Shown: positions 53,540 to 64,000 of the stretch, one piece after another
Numbering within the stretch: position 1 is the first letter of the stretch
Layout of the letters: every line of letters begins with the position of its first letter
Assembly (NCBI GenBank): GCA_965277495.1
Contig: OZ255824.1
Span: forward strand, 248,001 to 312,000
Reading direction: 5' to 3'
Length of the DNA: 64,000 nt
From: CAHJXG01 sp965277495
Lineage (GTDB): Bacteria > Pseudomonadota > Alphaproteobacteria > Acetobacterales > Acetobacteraceae
The notes under the pieces: model-generated
Databases searched by the model: none
Told to the model about the DNA's origin: nothing
Seen by the model: the letters and a program-made list of their open reading frames with translations, nothing else
Made by a program: the position numbers and the translations under genes

Positions 53540-54535
53540 GTGGCCGCGGCAGCGCAAAGCGTAGGAGTGTTGCCGCTCGCGCCGGGCGTGCTGGTCAGTT
53601 TCGCCATCGCTGTCCTCGCCGTGGCGATCCGGGACGGCACTGGCCTCGCGGCGATGAACCCGGTTGTCGTGGCGCTCGCGATCGGCATCCTGCTGCGGGC
53701 GGCGTTCGGCTTGCCGGAGCTGCTGCGGCCCGGGGCGGCGTTCACGGTGCGCCCGGTGCTGCGGGCGGCGATTGTGCTGCTGGGCTTGCAGGTCACGCCG
53801 GGCCAGTTGATCTCGCTAGGCGGCGGGGCGCTGCTGCTGGCGCTGGCCGCGGTCGCGCTGACCATCCCGTTCACCGTCTGGCTTGGCCGGCGTTTGGGGG
53901 TCGGCGACCCGCTGTCGCAGTTGATCGGCGCCGGCACCGGCATCTGCGGCGCCAGCGCCATCGTCGCGGCGAACCAGGTGGTGCGCGCGAAACAGGAGGA
54001 TGTCGCCTACGCGCTCGCCATCGTCACAGTGTTCGGCACGGCGGCGCTGCTGATCTACCCGGCGCTCGCCCTGCCGCTCGGCCTCGGCCCGCGCGCTTAC
54101 GGCCTGTGGGCCGGGGCGAGCATCCATGAGGTGGTACAAGCCGTCGGCGCGGCGGCGGCGGGCGGCCCGGCGGCGGCCGAGGCCGGAACCATCACCAAGC
54201 TGGCCCGAGTCGTGCTGCTGGCGCCGGCGATCCTGGCGCTGGGCCTATGGGCACGTCCGAGCGGCGACCAAAGCGCCGTCCGCGCGCCGGTGCCATGGTT
54301 CGCCTTCGGCTTCCTGGCGCTGGTGCTGCTGGGCGGTACCGGGCTGATCCCGGCGCAAATGGTCGCGGGGTCGCGGGTTGCGGTGCCGGTCATGATGGGC
54401 GCTGCGGTCGCGGCGCTCGGGCTCAACACCGACCTCAAGGCGCTGCAAACCCGCGGACTGCGGCCCTTGCTGCTGGGTTTTGGCGCCACGGTGTTCATCG
54501 CGCTGCTGGGCCTGCTCGGCGCCACGCTGGCATGA
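53540..54535 (+). CDS. YeiH-family putative sulfate/anion exporter
   Basis: This 331-residue membrane protein of the UPF0324/YeiH family (Cons_hypoth698) has about ten helices. Diagnostic stretches are 'AAIVLLGLQVTPGQLISLGG', 'IGAGTGICGASAIVAANQVV' and 'YGLWAGASIHEVVQAVGAA'. Members have been annotated as sulfate exporters, but experimental support is slim. The start could be the GTG at 53540 or a little downstream. It is followed two bases later by a convergent small gene. Confidence 0.88.
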   Translation: MAAAAQSVGVLPLAPGVLVSFAIAVLAVAIRDGTGLAAMNPVVVALAIGILLRAAFGLPELLRPGAAFTVRPVLRAAIVLLGLQVTPGQLISLGGGALLLALAAVALTIPFTVWLGRRLGVGDPLSQLIGAGTGICGASAIVAANQVVRAKQEDVAYALAIVTVFGTAALLIYPALALPLGLGPRAYGLWAGASIHEVVQAVGAAAAGGPAAAEAGTITKLARVVLLAPAILALGLWARPSGDQSAVRAPVPWFAFGFLALVLLGGTGLIPAQMVAGSRVAVPVMMGAAVAALGLNTDLKALQTRGLRPLLLGFGATVFIALLGLLGATLA

Positions 54536-54536
54536 C

Positions 54537-54746
54537 TTAGCGGGAGATGCTCGCCACCACGGCGTCGCAGTTGAACCGTCCGGACATCAGGCAGTCCTCG
54601 ATCCGCGCTTGGTCGCGCAGATGCTGGATCAGGAACAGGCCAGACACCACCAGCATCAACGCCACGGCCAGCCCAGCCAGGCTCGCCGTCAGGCGATTTT
54701 CCTCCGATGCCTCATCCTCAATCGTATGAAGCCGCATCCAACCCAT
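54537..54746 (-). CDS. Small single-pass membrane protein, hypothetical
   Basis: A 69-residue protein with an acidic N-terminus ('HTIEDEASEENRLTASL'), one transmembrane helix ('LAVALMLVVSGLFLIQHL') and a short tail with two cysteines ('CLMSGRFNC'). The ATG at 54746 has AAGGGAAC upstream. I do not recognise a named family; similar small proteins occur in related genomes by my impression only. The two tail cysteines could be periplasmic, near the dsbB context. Confidence 0.6.
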   Translation of the reverse strand: MGWMRLHTIEDEASEENRLTASLAGLAVALMLVVSGLFLIQHLRDQARIEDCLMSGRFNCDAVVASISR

Positions 54747-54862
54747 GACGCGTTCCCTTAATCGCCGATGCTGCATTGCGGCCGATGCCAGCACTGACAT
54801 CCCAATGTAGGAACGGCCGGGGCGGGCTGGCAAGCGGCAACGTCCGGGTTTAAAGCAATGGG

Positions 54863-55489
54863 ATGCCGCACGCCGCCGCCCACCTCGCCGCCGCCGACCC
54901 GGCCTTTGCCACGCTGATCGCCCGCATCGGCCCCTGCACCGCCAAGCCGAAGCCGCGGGAGCCGTTCGAAGCGCTCGTCCGCGCCATCGCCCACCAGCAA
55001 TTGCACGCACGCGCTGCGGAGGCCATCCTCGCACGCATAGCTGTCTTGCATCCGGGCGAGGCTTTCCCGCAACCTGAGCAGCTTGCGGCGACGCCGGATG
55101 GCGCGCTACGGGCCTGCGGCTTTTCCGGCAGCAAGATCGCCGCCATCCGCGACATCTGCGCCCGCAGCCTGGACGGCACGGTCCCTACTCTGGAAGCGGC
55201 TGCCGCCCTGTCCGATGATGAGCTGATCCGCCGGTTGGTCGCCATCCGTGGCGTCGGGCGTTGGACGGTCGAGATGGTGCTGATCTCGACGCTGGGCCGC
55301 CCGGACGTGCTGCCCGTCGACGATTTCGGCGTGCGCGAGGGCTGGCGGCTGATCAAGCAGCTTGCGGTGCAGCCGCGTCCCAAGGAGCTGGCGGCGATCG
55401 GCGAGGCCTGGGCGCCGTGGCGCTCGACCGCAGCATGGTACCTGTGGCGCGCGTCCGACGAGGGCAAGAAGATCAAGCAGTCGAACTGA
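54863..55489 (+). CDS. DNA-3-methyladenine glycosylase (AlkA-like HhH-GPD)
   Basis: This 208-residue base-excision glycosylase consists of the HhH-GPD domain only. 'EALVRAIAHQQLHARAAEAILARI' is the core helix, 'LVAIRGVGRWTVEMVLI' the helix-hairpin-helix, and 'LPVDDFGVREG' supplies the catalytic Asp. There is no FeS-cluster loop and no AlkA N-terminal domain, so it belongs to the short AlkA/MagIII-like group acting on alkylated purines. It converges with the hydrolase gene (6 bp between stops). Confidence 0.9.
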   Translation: MPHAAAHLAAADPAFATLIARIGPCTAKPKPREPFEALVRAIAHQQLHARAAEAILARIAVLHPGEAFPQPEQLAATPDGALRACGFSGSKIAAIRDICARSLDGTVPTLEAAAALSDDELIRRLVAIRGVGRWTVEMVLISTLGRPDVLPVDDFGVREGWRLIKQLAVQPRPKELAAIGEAWAPWRSTAAWYLWRASDEGKKIKQSN

Positions 55490-55494
55490 TCTTA

Positions 55495-56268
55495 TCAGCC
55501 GTCCAGGAACGCCTGCAAAACTGCGACGAATGCGTCAGGCGCGTCGGCATGCAGCCAGTGCCCCGCGCCCTTGAGCGACGTGAACCGGACGGCGGGGAAC
55601 AGCGCGCGTATGGCCGGACGGTGCGCGGGCTGCACGTAGTCGGACCGCTCGCCCCGCAATACCAGGGTCGGCCCGGCATACTCCGCATGCTGCGGCGTCT
55701 CCCATCCCTCGATCTCAGGCAGGTTCGCCGCGATCTCCTGCAGGCCAATGCGCCAATGCGGCGCCGGGCCGAATTGCAGGTTCTGCAATAGAAAGCTGCG
55801 CACCCGGGCATCGGGCACGGCGGACGCCAGCGCCGCGTCGGCGTCGGCCCGCCGCAGGCCCGGGGCCAGCGGGATGGCGAGCATGGCGCCCAGGAAACCG
55901 CGGAACGCCGGCGCATAGCGCACCGGGGCGATGTCCGCCACGACCAGCCGGCTGACGCGGTCCGGCTGCATGAGCGCCGCCGCCATCGCGACCTTGCCGC
56001 CCATGGAGTGGCCGATCAGCGCCGCCCGCGGCGCTCCCAGGGCCGCAAGGCTGTCCAGCACGTCCGCCGCCATCGCGGCATAGGGCATGGCCGGGTCATG
56101 CGGGCTGCATCCATGGTTGCGAAGGTCGAACGCGATCACCCGGCCCGCGCTGGCCAGCCGCCGCTGAATCGCCCCGAAGTTGGCCGCCGCACCGAACAGC
56201 CCGTGCAGCAGGACCAGGGGCGCGGCGTCGCCTTGTTGGGTTCCGGCCTCGACGGCATGCAGGATCAT
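55495..56268 (-). CDS. Alpha/beta hydrolase (YbfF-like esterase)
   Basis: This 257-residue alpha/beta hydrolase has the oxyanion-hole 'LVLLHGLFGAAANFGAIQRRL', 'VIAFDLRNHGCS', nucleophile elbow 'ALIGHSMGGKVAMA' (Ser in GHSMGG), acid in 'RGERSDYVQPAHRP' and His in 'LKGAGHWLHADAPDAF'. It matches the YbfF/acyl-CoA-esterase type; the true substrate is unknown. The ATG at 56268 overlaps the EamA gene stop (ATGA). Confidence 0.9.
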   Translation of the reverse strand: MILHAVEAGTQQGDAAPLVLLHGLFGAAANFGAIQRRLASAGRVIAFDLRNHGCSPHDPAMPYAAMAADVLDSLAALGAPRAALIGHSMGGKVAMAAALMQPDRVSRLVVADIAPVRYAPAFRGFLGAMLAIPLAPGLRRADADAALASAVPDARVRSFLLQNLQFGPAPHWRIGLQEIAANLPEIEGWETPQHAEYAGPTLVLRGERSDYVQPAHRPAIRALFPAVRFTSLKGAGHWLHADAPDAFVAVLQAFLDG

Positions 56269-57146
56269 TGGCGGCGTCCCGGCATGACCGCCACCGCCGC
56301 GCCGCCCAGGATCAGCAAAGACCCGGCGGCCACGTCGATCGTCAGCGGCTCGTGCAGCCATATGGCCGAGAGCACGACCCCGATCGCCGGCGCGGCCAGG
56401 AAACCAACCGAGGCGACGACCAGCGGCAGCACCGTCGTCGCCTGCATCGTGCACCAGGTGCCGACCGGGGCCGCGACCAACCCGATGCCCAGCAGCGCCA
56501 TGATGGCCGGCGCGGTCCAAGCGCCGGGCGCATGCAGGGCGGCGAACGGCAGCAAGACGACGCTGGCAAGGCCAAAGGCCCAGGGCAGCAGCTCCAGCAT
56601 GGTATGCCGGGGCGGCCAGCGCCTCACCACCGCCATCGTCGCCGCCCAGCATCCGGCCGCCGCCAGCAGGAACACGTGGCCGAGCAGCAGGTTCGGCGCC
56701 GACCAGTCGATCGCCCACGGGCCGCTGAGCACCACGACGCCGGCAAATCCCAGCACAGCGGCTATCCAGCGCCGGACCGGGATCGCCTCGTGCAGCAGCA
56801 ACAGCGAGAGCGGCACCGTCCAGATCAACGTGGCGTTGGACAGGATGGCCGTGCGCCCGGCCGGCACCCAGGCCACCGCCGTATGCACCAAGGCGAAGAA
56901 CGCGGCGAGCTGCAGCACGCCCAGTGCCAGCAACGCCGGCAGGTCCGGGCGCGCCGGCATCCGGAGCCGTCCGAGCACGCCGAGCACCAGGGTCGCGGCC
57001 ATCGCGGACAGGCTGGCGCGGCCGAGTGCGAACCAAAACGGCGCGGCGCCCTGCAACAGGGCAAAGCGCGTGACCGGCCAGCTTGACCCCAGCAGCAGCA
57101 CGGCGCCGAGCAACTGCACGAGCGCGGACGCCGGGATTCGGCTCAT
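56265..57146 (-). CDS. EamA/DMT-superfamily transporter
   Basis: This is a 293-residue ten-helix drug/metabolite transporter with two EamA repeats. The first spans 'LLGAVLLLGSSWPVTRFALLQGAAPFWFAL' to 'LSLLLLHEAIPVRRWIAAVLGFAGVVVL', and the second ends 'IWLHEPLTIDVAAGSLLILGGAAVAV'. The conserved 'E.(I/L)...' helix ends are visible. It overlaps dpaL by four bases, so it may export an amino acid or product related to diaminopropionate metabolism (inference). Confidence 0.9.
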   Translation of the reverse strand: MSRIPASALVQLLGAVLLLGSSWPVTRFALLQGAAPFWFALGRASLSAMAATLVLGVLGRLRMPARPDLPALLALGVLQLAAFFALVHTAVAWVPAGRTAILSNATLIWTVPLSLLLLHEAIPVRRWIAAVLGFAGVVVLSGPWAIDWSAPNLLLGHVFLLAAAGCWAATMAVVRRWPPRHTMLELLPWAFGLASVVLLPFAALHAPGAWTAPAIMALLGIGLVAAPVGTWCTMQATTVLPLVVASVGFLAAPAIGVVLSAIWLHEPLTIDVAAGSLLILGGAAVAVMPGRRQ

Positions 57147-58303
57147 CCGCCGCTGATAAGCTGTTGGTAAAGCTCGGGATCGGTCGCGCCCTCGGTGCTG
57201 AACACCAGCGCGCGGCTGGCGGGGCCGAGCGCCAACGCCGCCCGCGCCGCCGGGTCCCGCGCGGCCAGCAGCAACCCGGCGAGCCCGGCCGCGCCCGACT
57301 CGCCGGACACGATGCCCAGCCCGGCCAGCAGGCGCATCGCGTGCACGGCCGCTGCGTCCGGAATGGCCAGGAACGCCGCCGCCGCGCGGTCGAGCTCCTG
57401 CCAGGCGATCAGGCTGGGCTCGCCGCAGGCCAGCCCGGCCATGATGGTGCCGAGATCGCCGCCAACCGGCGTGGGCGCCCCGGCTGCGGCGCTGGCCAGC
57501 AGGCAGGCGGCGCGTTCCGGCTCGACCACGACGATATCCGGCGACGGATCGAGCCGCGCCCGCATCTGCACCGACACGGCCGCCGCCAAGCCGCCGACGC
57601 CGCCCTGGATGAACACATGGGTGGGCGGCGGCCCCGGCCATTGGTCCAACGCCTCGTCCGCCATCAGCCGATAGCCCTGCATGATCTCACGCGGTATTTC
57701 GGTGTAGCCGGGCCAGGAGGTATCGGACACGACGAACCAGCCATGCTGCGCGGCCTCGTTGGCGGCGGCGCGCACGGCGTCGTCATAGGTGCCGGGGACG
57801 ACGCGGATGGCGGCGCCAAAGCGGGCGATGGCGTCGATGCGGCCCTGGCTCACGCCGGCATGGACGAAGATAGTGCAGGCGGCGCCGAACCGCTGAGCGC
57901 CCCAGGCGACGCTGCGGCCATGGTTGCCGTCGGTGGCGCAGGTGACCGTAATGTCCCGCGTGTCCGCCGCATAGCGTCCGGCAAACAGGTCGGCCGTGGC
58001 CGCCGACAGCGCCGCGCCGCGCCGGGCCAGCTCCGCGGCGAGCACGCCTGCCACGGCGTAGGCGCCGCCCAATGCTTTGAAGCTGCCCAGGCCAAACCGT
58101 CCCGCTTCGTCCTTGACATGCAGCGCGGCGATGCCGGCCTCACCGGCGGTCGTCGGCACGGATTGCAGTGGCGTGGGCGCGTAGTCCGGCCAGCTCGTGA
58201 TGTCGGCCTGTGCCCGGCGGAAGCCGCCGCTCGGCAGCACCACGATCCCCGGGGCGCCGCGGCGCGGGTTGGGCAGGAGTCGAAACGGGAGCGCTGCGGT
58301 CAC
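57143..58303 (-). CDS. dpaL: Diaminopropionate ammonia-lyase
   Basis: This PLP fold-type II enzyme (386 residues) converts 2,3-diaminopropionate to pyruvate and ammonia. Landmarks: 'SWPDYAPTPLQSVP', the Schiff-base Lys in 'RFGLGSFKALGGAYAV', 'CATDGNHGRSVAWGAQRFG', 'SWPGYTEIPREIMQGY' (characteristic of DpaL) and the glycine-rich 'FIQGGVGGLAAAVS'. It leads an operon with the EamA exporter and the hydrolase. The divergent denD-like gene begins 64 bp away, so the gap probably holds two promoters. Confidence 0.93.
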   Translation of the reverse strand: MTAALPFRLLPNPRRGAPGIVVLPSGGFRRAQADITSWPDYAPTPLQSVPTTAGEAGIAALHVKDEAGRFGLGSFKALGGAYAVAGVLAAELARRGAALSAATADLFAGRYAADTRDITVTCATDGNHGRSVAWGAQRFGAACTIFVHAGVSQGRIDAIARFGAAIRVVPGTYDDAVRAAANEAAQHGWFVVSDTSWPGYTEIPREIMQGYRLMADEALDQWPGPPPTHVFIQGGVGGLAAAVSVQMRARLDPSPDIVVVEPERAACLLASAAAGAPTPVGGDLGTIMAGLACGEPSLIAWQELDRAAAAFLAIPDAAAVHAMRLLAGLGIVSGESGAAGLAGLLLAARDPAARAALALGPASRALVFSTEGATDPELYQQLISGG

Positions 58304-58367
58304 TCCGGCACAATTGCGCGGCAGCCGTGCCGCGGCTAGTGCTGATCCGACAGATCAGGGGGACGCC

Positions 58368-59351
58368 ATGCACATCACGATCCTGGGCGGCGCTGGGTTC
58401 CTGGGCCGCAAAGTGGCGGCTCGGCTGGCGGCGGATGGCGCGTTGGGGGGACGTCCGGTCAGCAGCCTGACGCTGTTCGACCTGGCCGCCCCGCCCTCAC
58501 CCACCGGCGCGCAGTTTCCCGTACGCAGCCTCGCCGGCGACCTGGCGGACCTGCCCGGCGCCGCCATTCCGCCCGGCACGGACGTGGTGTTTCACCTCGC
58601 CGCCGTCGTCAGCGCTGCTGCGGAGGCAGATTACGAGCTGGGGCGCCGGGTGAACGTGCGCGGAACGGACGCGGTGATCGACGCCTGCGCCCGGCTCGCG
58701 TCGCCGCCTCGCGTGGTGTTCACCAGCTCGGTCGCGAGCTTCAGCGGCGGCCAGGGCGCGACGCTGCCGGACGACGCACGCCAGGTTCCGGCCAACACCT
58801 ATGGCGCGCAAAAGGCAGCGGCCGAGTTGTTCCTGGCCGACGCCAGCCGCCGCGGCGCGCTGGACGCGGTGTCGATCCGGCTGCCGACCGTCATCGTGCG
58901 GCCGGGCCGGCCCAACAAGGCCGCCAGCAGCTTCGTCAGCGCCATCTTGCGTGAGCCGCTGCTCGGGCTGCCGGCGACCCTGCCGGTGCCCGACGACTTC
59001 GCGGTATGGGTCTGCAGCCCGCGGCGGGCCGTCGAGTGGCTGCTGCACGCGGCGTCGATGGACACGGGCGGCATGGGCCTCGACCGCGGCATCAACCCGC
59101 CGGGCATCAGCGTGACCGTCGGCCAGATGCTGGCGGCGTTGGACAGCCTGCGGCCCGGCGCATCCGCGTTGGTGGAGCGCCGGGCCGACCCGGCCATCGC
59201 CGCCATCGTCGGCGGCTGGCCCGCGGCATTCGCGCCAATCCGCGCCTCCACCCTGGGCTTTTCCGCGCATGAGGGCCTGGCCGAGCTGGTGCAGGCCTTC
59301 ATCGATGACGACTTGGAAAACACACGCCGCGAACGAAATGCAGATTGTTGA
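58368..59351 (+). CDS. denD: D-erythronate 2-dehydrogenase-like SDR (DenD)
   Basis: This 327-residue NAD-dependent epimerase/dehydratase-fold protein has 'ITILGGAGFLGRKVAARLA', 'TDVVFHLAAVVSAAAEADYELG', catalytic Tyr/Lys in 'ANTYGAQKAAAELFLADASR' and the DenD-typical 'IRLPTVIVRPGRPNKAASSF'. DenD oxidises D-erythronate to 2-oxo-tetronate in four-carbon sugar-acid catabolism; the partner genes (otnI, otnK, ltnD) are absent here. A strong AGGGGGAC precedes the ATG at 58368. An A/T-rich stretch follows the stop. Confidence 0.87.
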   Translation: MHITILGGAGFLGRKVAARLAADGALGGRPVSSLTLFDLAAPPSPTGAQFPVRSLAGDLADLPGAAIPPGTDVVFHLAAVVSAAAEADYELGRRVNVRGTDAVIDACARLASPPRVVFTSSVASFSGGQGATLPDDARQVPANTYGAQKAAAELFLADASRRGALDAVSIRLPTVIVRPGRPNKAASSFVSAILREPLLGLPATLPVPDDFAVWVCSPRRAVEWLLHAASMDTGGMGLDRGINPPGISVTVGQMLAALDSLRPGASALVERRADPAIAAIVGGWPAAFAPIRASTLGFSAHEGLAELVQAFIDDDLENTRRERNADC

Positions 59352-59482
59352 TAAAACAACGGTGTTTTTAATGATTTCGTTACAGTTTCGGGTTGATAAT
59401 CGGGCATTACAGTCGCAGTAGTGCACAACCCCGGCCAGGCTGGCTGGTGTCCCCGAAGCTCCGTCCTGGCTGATCCCGCGCA

Positions 59483-61312
59483 ATGCCCCTTCTCCCCCGC
59501 AGCATGAGTCTCCCCGGCGCGAACGCCGTGGCGAGGCCGCGCGTCCAGCGGGAGCGCCGTCCGATCGGCGACGTGGTTGCGCATGTCCCGCAAACCCTGC
59601 GCGCCCTGGTCCGGGCGGACGAAATCTGGCTGGTCATGCTGGCGGCCTTCGTCGGCATGGGCGCCGGCTTGGTGGTGGTCGCGATGGAGGCCACGGCCCA
59701 GCTCATGCACCGCATGCTGTATCGCCTGGCGCCGGGCGAGTTCCTCTCCGCTATGCCAGCGGTGCCACTACTGCGCGCGCTGCTGGTGCCAAGCCTAGGC
59801 GGGCTGGTGCTGGGAATTGCCGGGCTGGCCTTGGCGCGCTGGCTGCCGCGCCGGACGATCGACCCGATTGAGGCCAATGCGCTGTATGGCGGACGCATGT
59901 CCTTCATCGACAGCATGATCGTGGTCGCGCAGACGGTGTGGTCGAACGGCGTCGGCGCCTCGGTGGGGCTCGAGGCCGGCTATGCGCAGATCGGCTCCGC
60001 GATTGCCTCCCGCCTGGGCCGCGCGTTCCGGGTGCGGCGCAATGATCTGCGGTTGCTGGTGGGCTGCGGCGCGGCCGGCGCCATCGCGGCGGCGTTCAAT
60101 GCCCCGCTCACCGGCGCGTTCTATGCGTTCGAGCTGGTGATCGGCACCTATTCGCTCGTGACGCTCGCACCCGTGGTGATGTCCGCCATCAGCGCCGTGA
60201 CCGTAATGCGCCTGCTGGCCGGGGCGGGCGACGGCTTCGACATCCGCGTGCCGACCGTGATCGAGGCCGTGGACTACGTGCCGATCCTGGCGCTCGGAAT
60301 GCTGTGCGCCTTGGGCGGGATTGCCCTCATGCGCGGCGTCACGGTCGTGGAAGACCTGTTCCGCCGCAGCCGCATGCCCGTCTGGCTGCGTCCGGCATTG
60401 GGCGGGCTTGCGGTCGGCGCCATGGCGCTGCTGTCCCCGGCGGTGCTCTCCTCCGGCCATTCGGCGCTGCGGGTCGCGCTCGACGCGCCCTACAGCCTGC
60501 AGCAGATCGGGCTGCTGATCCTGCTGAAGGCGGTGGCGTCCGCGATCAGTATCGGCTCCGGCTTCCGCGGCGGGCTGTTCTTCGCCTCGCTGTTCCTCGG
60601 CGCATTGGTGGGCAAGATGTTTGCCGGCGCATTGGCCCTGGTCACCGTCGTGCAGGCATTGCCGGCGGTAATTTGCGCGCTGGTGGGCATGAGCGCCCTG
60701 GCCGTCGCCGTGGTCGGCGGGCCCCTGACCATGGCGTTCCTGGCGCTTGAGAGTACGGGATCGCTGCCGATGACGGTCGCCGTGCTGGCCGCGAGCGTCG
60801 TGTCGACGATTACCGTGCGCCGCACCTTCGGCTACAGCTTTGCGACCTGGCGCTTCCATCTGCGTGGCGAGGCGATCCGCAGCGCGGTCGACATCGGCTG
60901 GATGCGCAACCTGACGGTGGGCCGGATGATGCGGCGGGAGTATCGCCGGGTGCCGATCGACATGACGCTCGCCGCATTCCGGCGCGAGTTCGCGCTTGGC
61001 GCCGTTGCCCGGGTCGTCGCGGTGGACACTTCCGACCGCTACGCCGGCATTCTCGCGACCTCCGAGGGCCATGCCGCGCCCGAGACCGCGACCAAGCTGT
61101 CCGAGGTCGTGCATCACCGCAAGACGGTGCTGCTGCCGCAGATGACCATCAAGGAGGCCGTGCAGATGTTCGAGACGGCTGAAAGTGACGAACTTGCCGT
61201 CGTCGATAGTGCTGAGTCGATGCGGGTGATTGGCGTGCTGACCGAGCAGTATGCCTTGCGGCGTTATAGCGAGGAGCTGGAGAAGCGCCGGCGCGAGCTA
61301 TCGGGGGAATGA
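59483..61312 (+). CDS. ClC-family chloride channel/transporter with CBS domains
   Basis: This is a 609-residue ClC protein. The membrane part (~45-440) has 'NGVGASVGLEAGYAQIGSAIAS' (gating-Glu region), 'FNAPLTGAFYAFELV' and 'IGSGFRGGLFFASLFLGALVGKM'. Two CBS domains follow (~460-600) with 'MTIKEAVQMFETAESDELAVVD'. CBS domains usually bind adenine nucleotides to gate transport. The 131-bp A/T-rich upstream region (59352-59482) contains TTGTTG-17-TTAATG (59345-59373), a weak promoter candidate overlapping the denD end. Confidence 0.93.
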   Translation: MPLLPRSMSLPGANAVARPRVQRERRPIGDVVAHVPQTLRALVRADEIWLVMLAAFVGMGAGLVVVAMEATAQLMHRMLYRLAPGEFLSAMPAVPLLRALLVPSLGGLVLGIAGLALARWLPRRTIDPIEANALYGGRMSFIDSMIVVAQTVWSNGVGASVGLEAGYAQIGSAIASRLGRAFRVRRNDLRLLVGCGAAGAIAAAFNAPLTGAFYAFELVIGTYSLVTLAPVVMSAISAVTVMRLLAGAGDGFDIRVPTVIEAVDYVPILALGMLCALGGIALMRGVTVVEDLFRRSRMPVWLRPALGGLAVGAMALLSPAVLSSGHSALRVALDAPYSLQQIGLLILLKAVASAISIGSGFRGGLFFASLFLGALVGKMFAGALALVTVVQALPAVICALVGMSALAVAVVGGPLTMAFLALESTGSLPMTVAVLAASVVSTITVRRTFGYSFATWRFHLRGEAIRSAVDIGWMRNLTVGRMMRREYRRVPIDMTLAAFRREFALGAVARVVAVDTSDRYAGILATSEGHAAPETATKLSEVVHHRKTVLLPQMTIKEAVQMFETAESDELAVVDSAESMRVIGVLTEQYALRRYSEELEKRRRELSGE

Positions 61313-61355
61313 CGATCCAAATTACCCAGGCAACGCGCGCCGGGCGTTTCCCGAA

Positions 61356-64000
<2,645 letters not shown>

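Noticed and set aside
53369..53557. Small minus-strand open frame between coq7 and the YeiH-like gene
   Set aside because: Composition is Arg/Ser/Gly-rich, no ribosome-binding site, and it overlaps the start of the YeiH-like gene.
59352..59482. A/T-rich patch after denD as an origin or attachment site
   Set aside because: Only ~60 bp is A/T-rich, there are no repeated boxes or integrase gene nearby; a promoter/terminator region is the simpler reading.

Overview
The window is GC-rich, densely packed bacterial chromosome. Gene content and order point to an alphaproteobacterium of the Rhodospirillales, most likely an Acetobacteraceae-type organism (inference). The evidence is a serC-serA-hisZ-purA block beside rpoH, a glmM-folP-ftsH-tilS-cpoB-pal-tol block joined to ybgC-ruvBAC-yebC, a COQ7-type ubiquinone hydroxylase, and TTG/GTG starts with many ATGA/GTGA stop-start overlaps.

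Layout. 1-2919: the 3' part of a probable glycan-modifying methyltransferase/repeat protein and a rhamnan-synthesis-F-like protein. 2946-5759: an amidohydrolase, tRNA-Glu(CTC), two small proteins and an RluA/RluD-type pseudouridine synthase. 5756-6855: rpoH behind a sigma70-like promoter. 6889-28371: a minus-strand run of about 21.5 kb (yebC, ruvC, ruvA, ruvB, ybgC, tolQ, tolR, tolA, tolB, pal, cpoB, tilS, ftsH, folP, glmM, thiD, serC, serA, hisZ, purA), mostly overlapping or closely spaced. An ISAs1-family element with a 10-bp target duplication (20154-21467) sits between tolB and pal. Its transposase is itself broken by a ~50-bp palindromic insertion.

28441-46242: an accessory/catabolic region. 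It holds a 2-hydroxyacid dehydrogenase fragment, an AraC regulator, an RraA-like protein, a FAD amine/D-amino-acid oxidoreductase, a three-subunit molybdenum hydroxylase (FeS, Mo and FAD subunits), a complete dipeptide/oligopeptide ABC transporter with two substrate-binding proteins, GtrA, GalE, a VapBC-type toxin-antitoxin pair and a MepA-like endopeptidase. 46239-47574: an MFS transporter whose native N-terminus is interrupted by five copies of a 26-bp tandem repeat. 47602-61312: an orphan molybdenum hydroxylase large subunit, a CPA1 Na+/H+ antiporter, a GST, DsbB, COQ7, a YeiH-type exporter, an AlkA-like glycosylase, an alpha/beta hydrolase, an EamA exporter, diaminopropionate ammonia-lyase, a DenD-type dehydrogenase and a ClC-CBS channel/transporter. 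61356-64000: secA, cut by the window end.

No prophage, CRISPR array, rRNA or clear defence island is visible. The least expected structures are the 26-bp repeat array, in which every unit carries an overlapping UUGA stop/start, and the palindromic element inside the transposase that separates tolB from pal. No intergenic stretch exceeds 300 bp apart from the non-coding ends of the IS.
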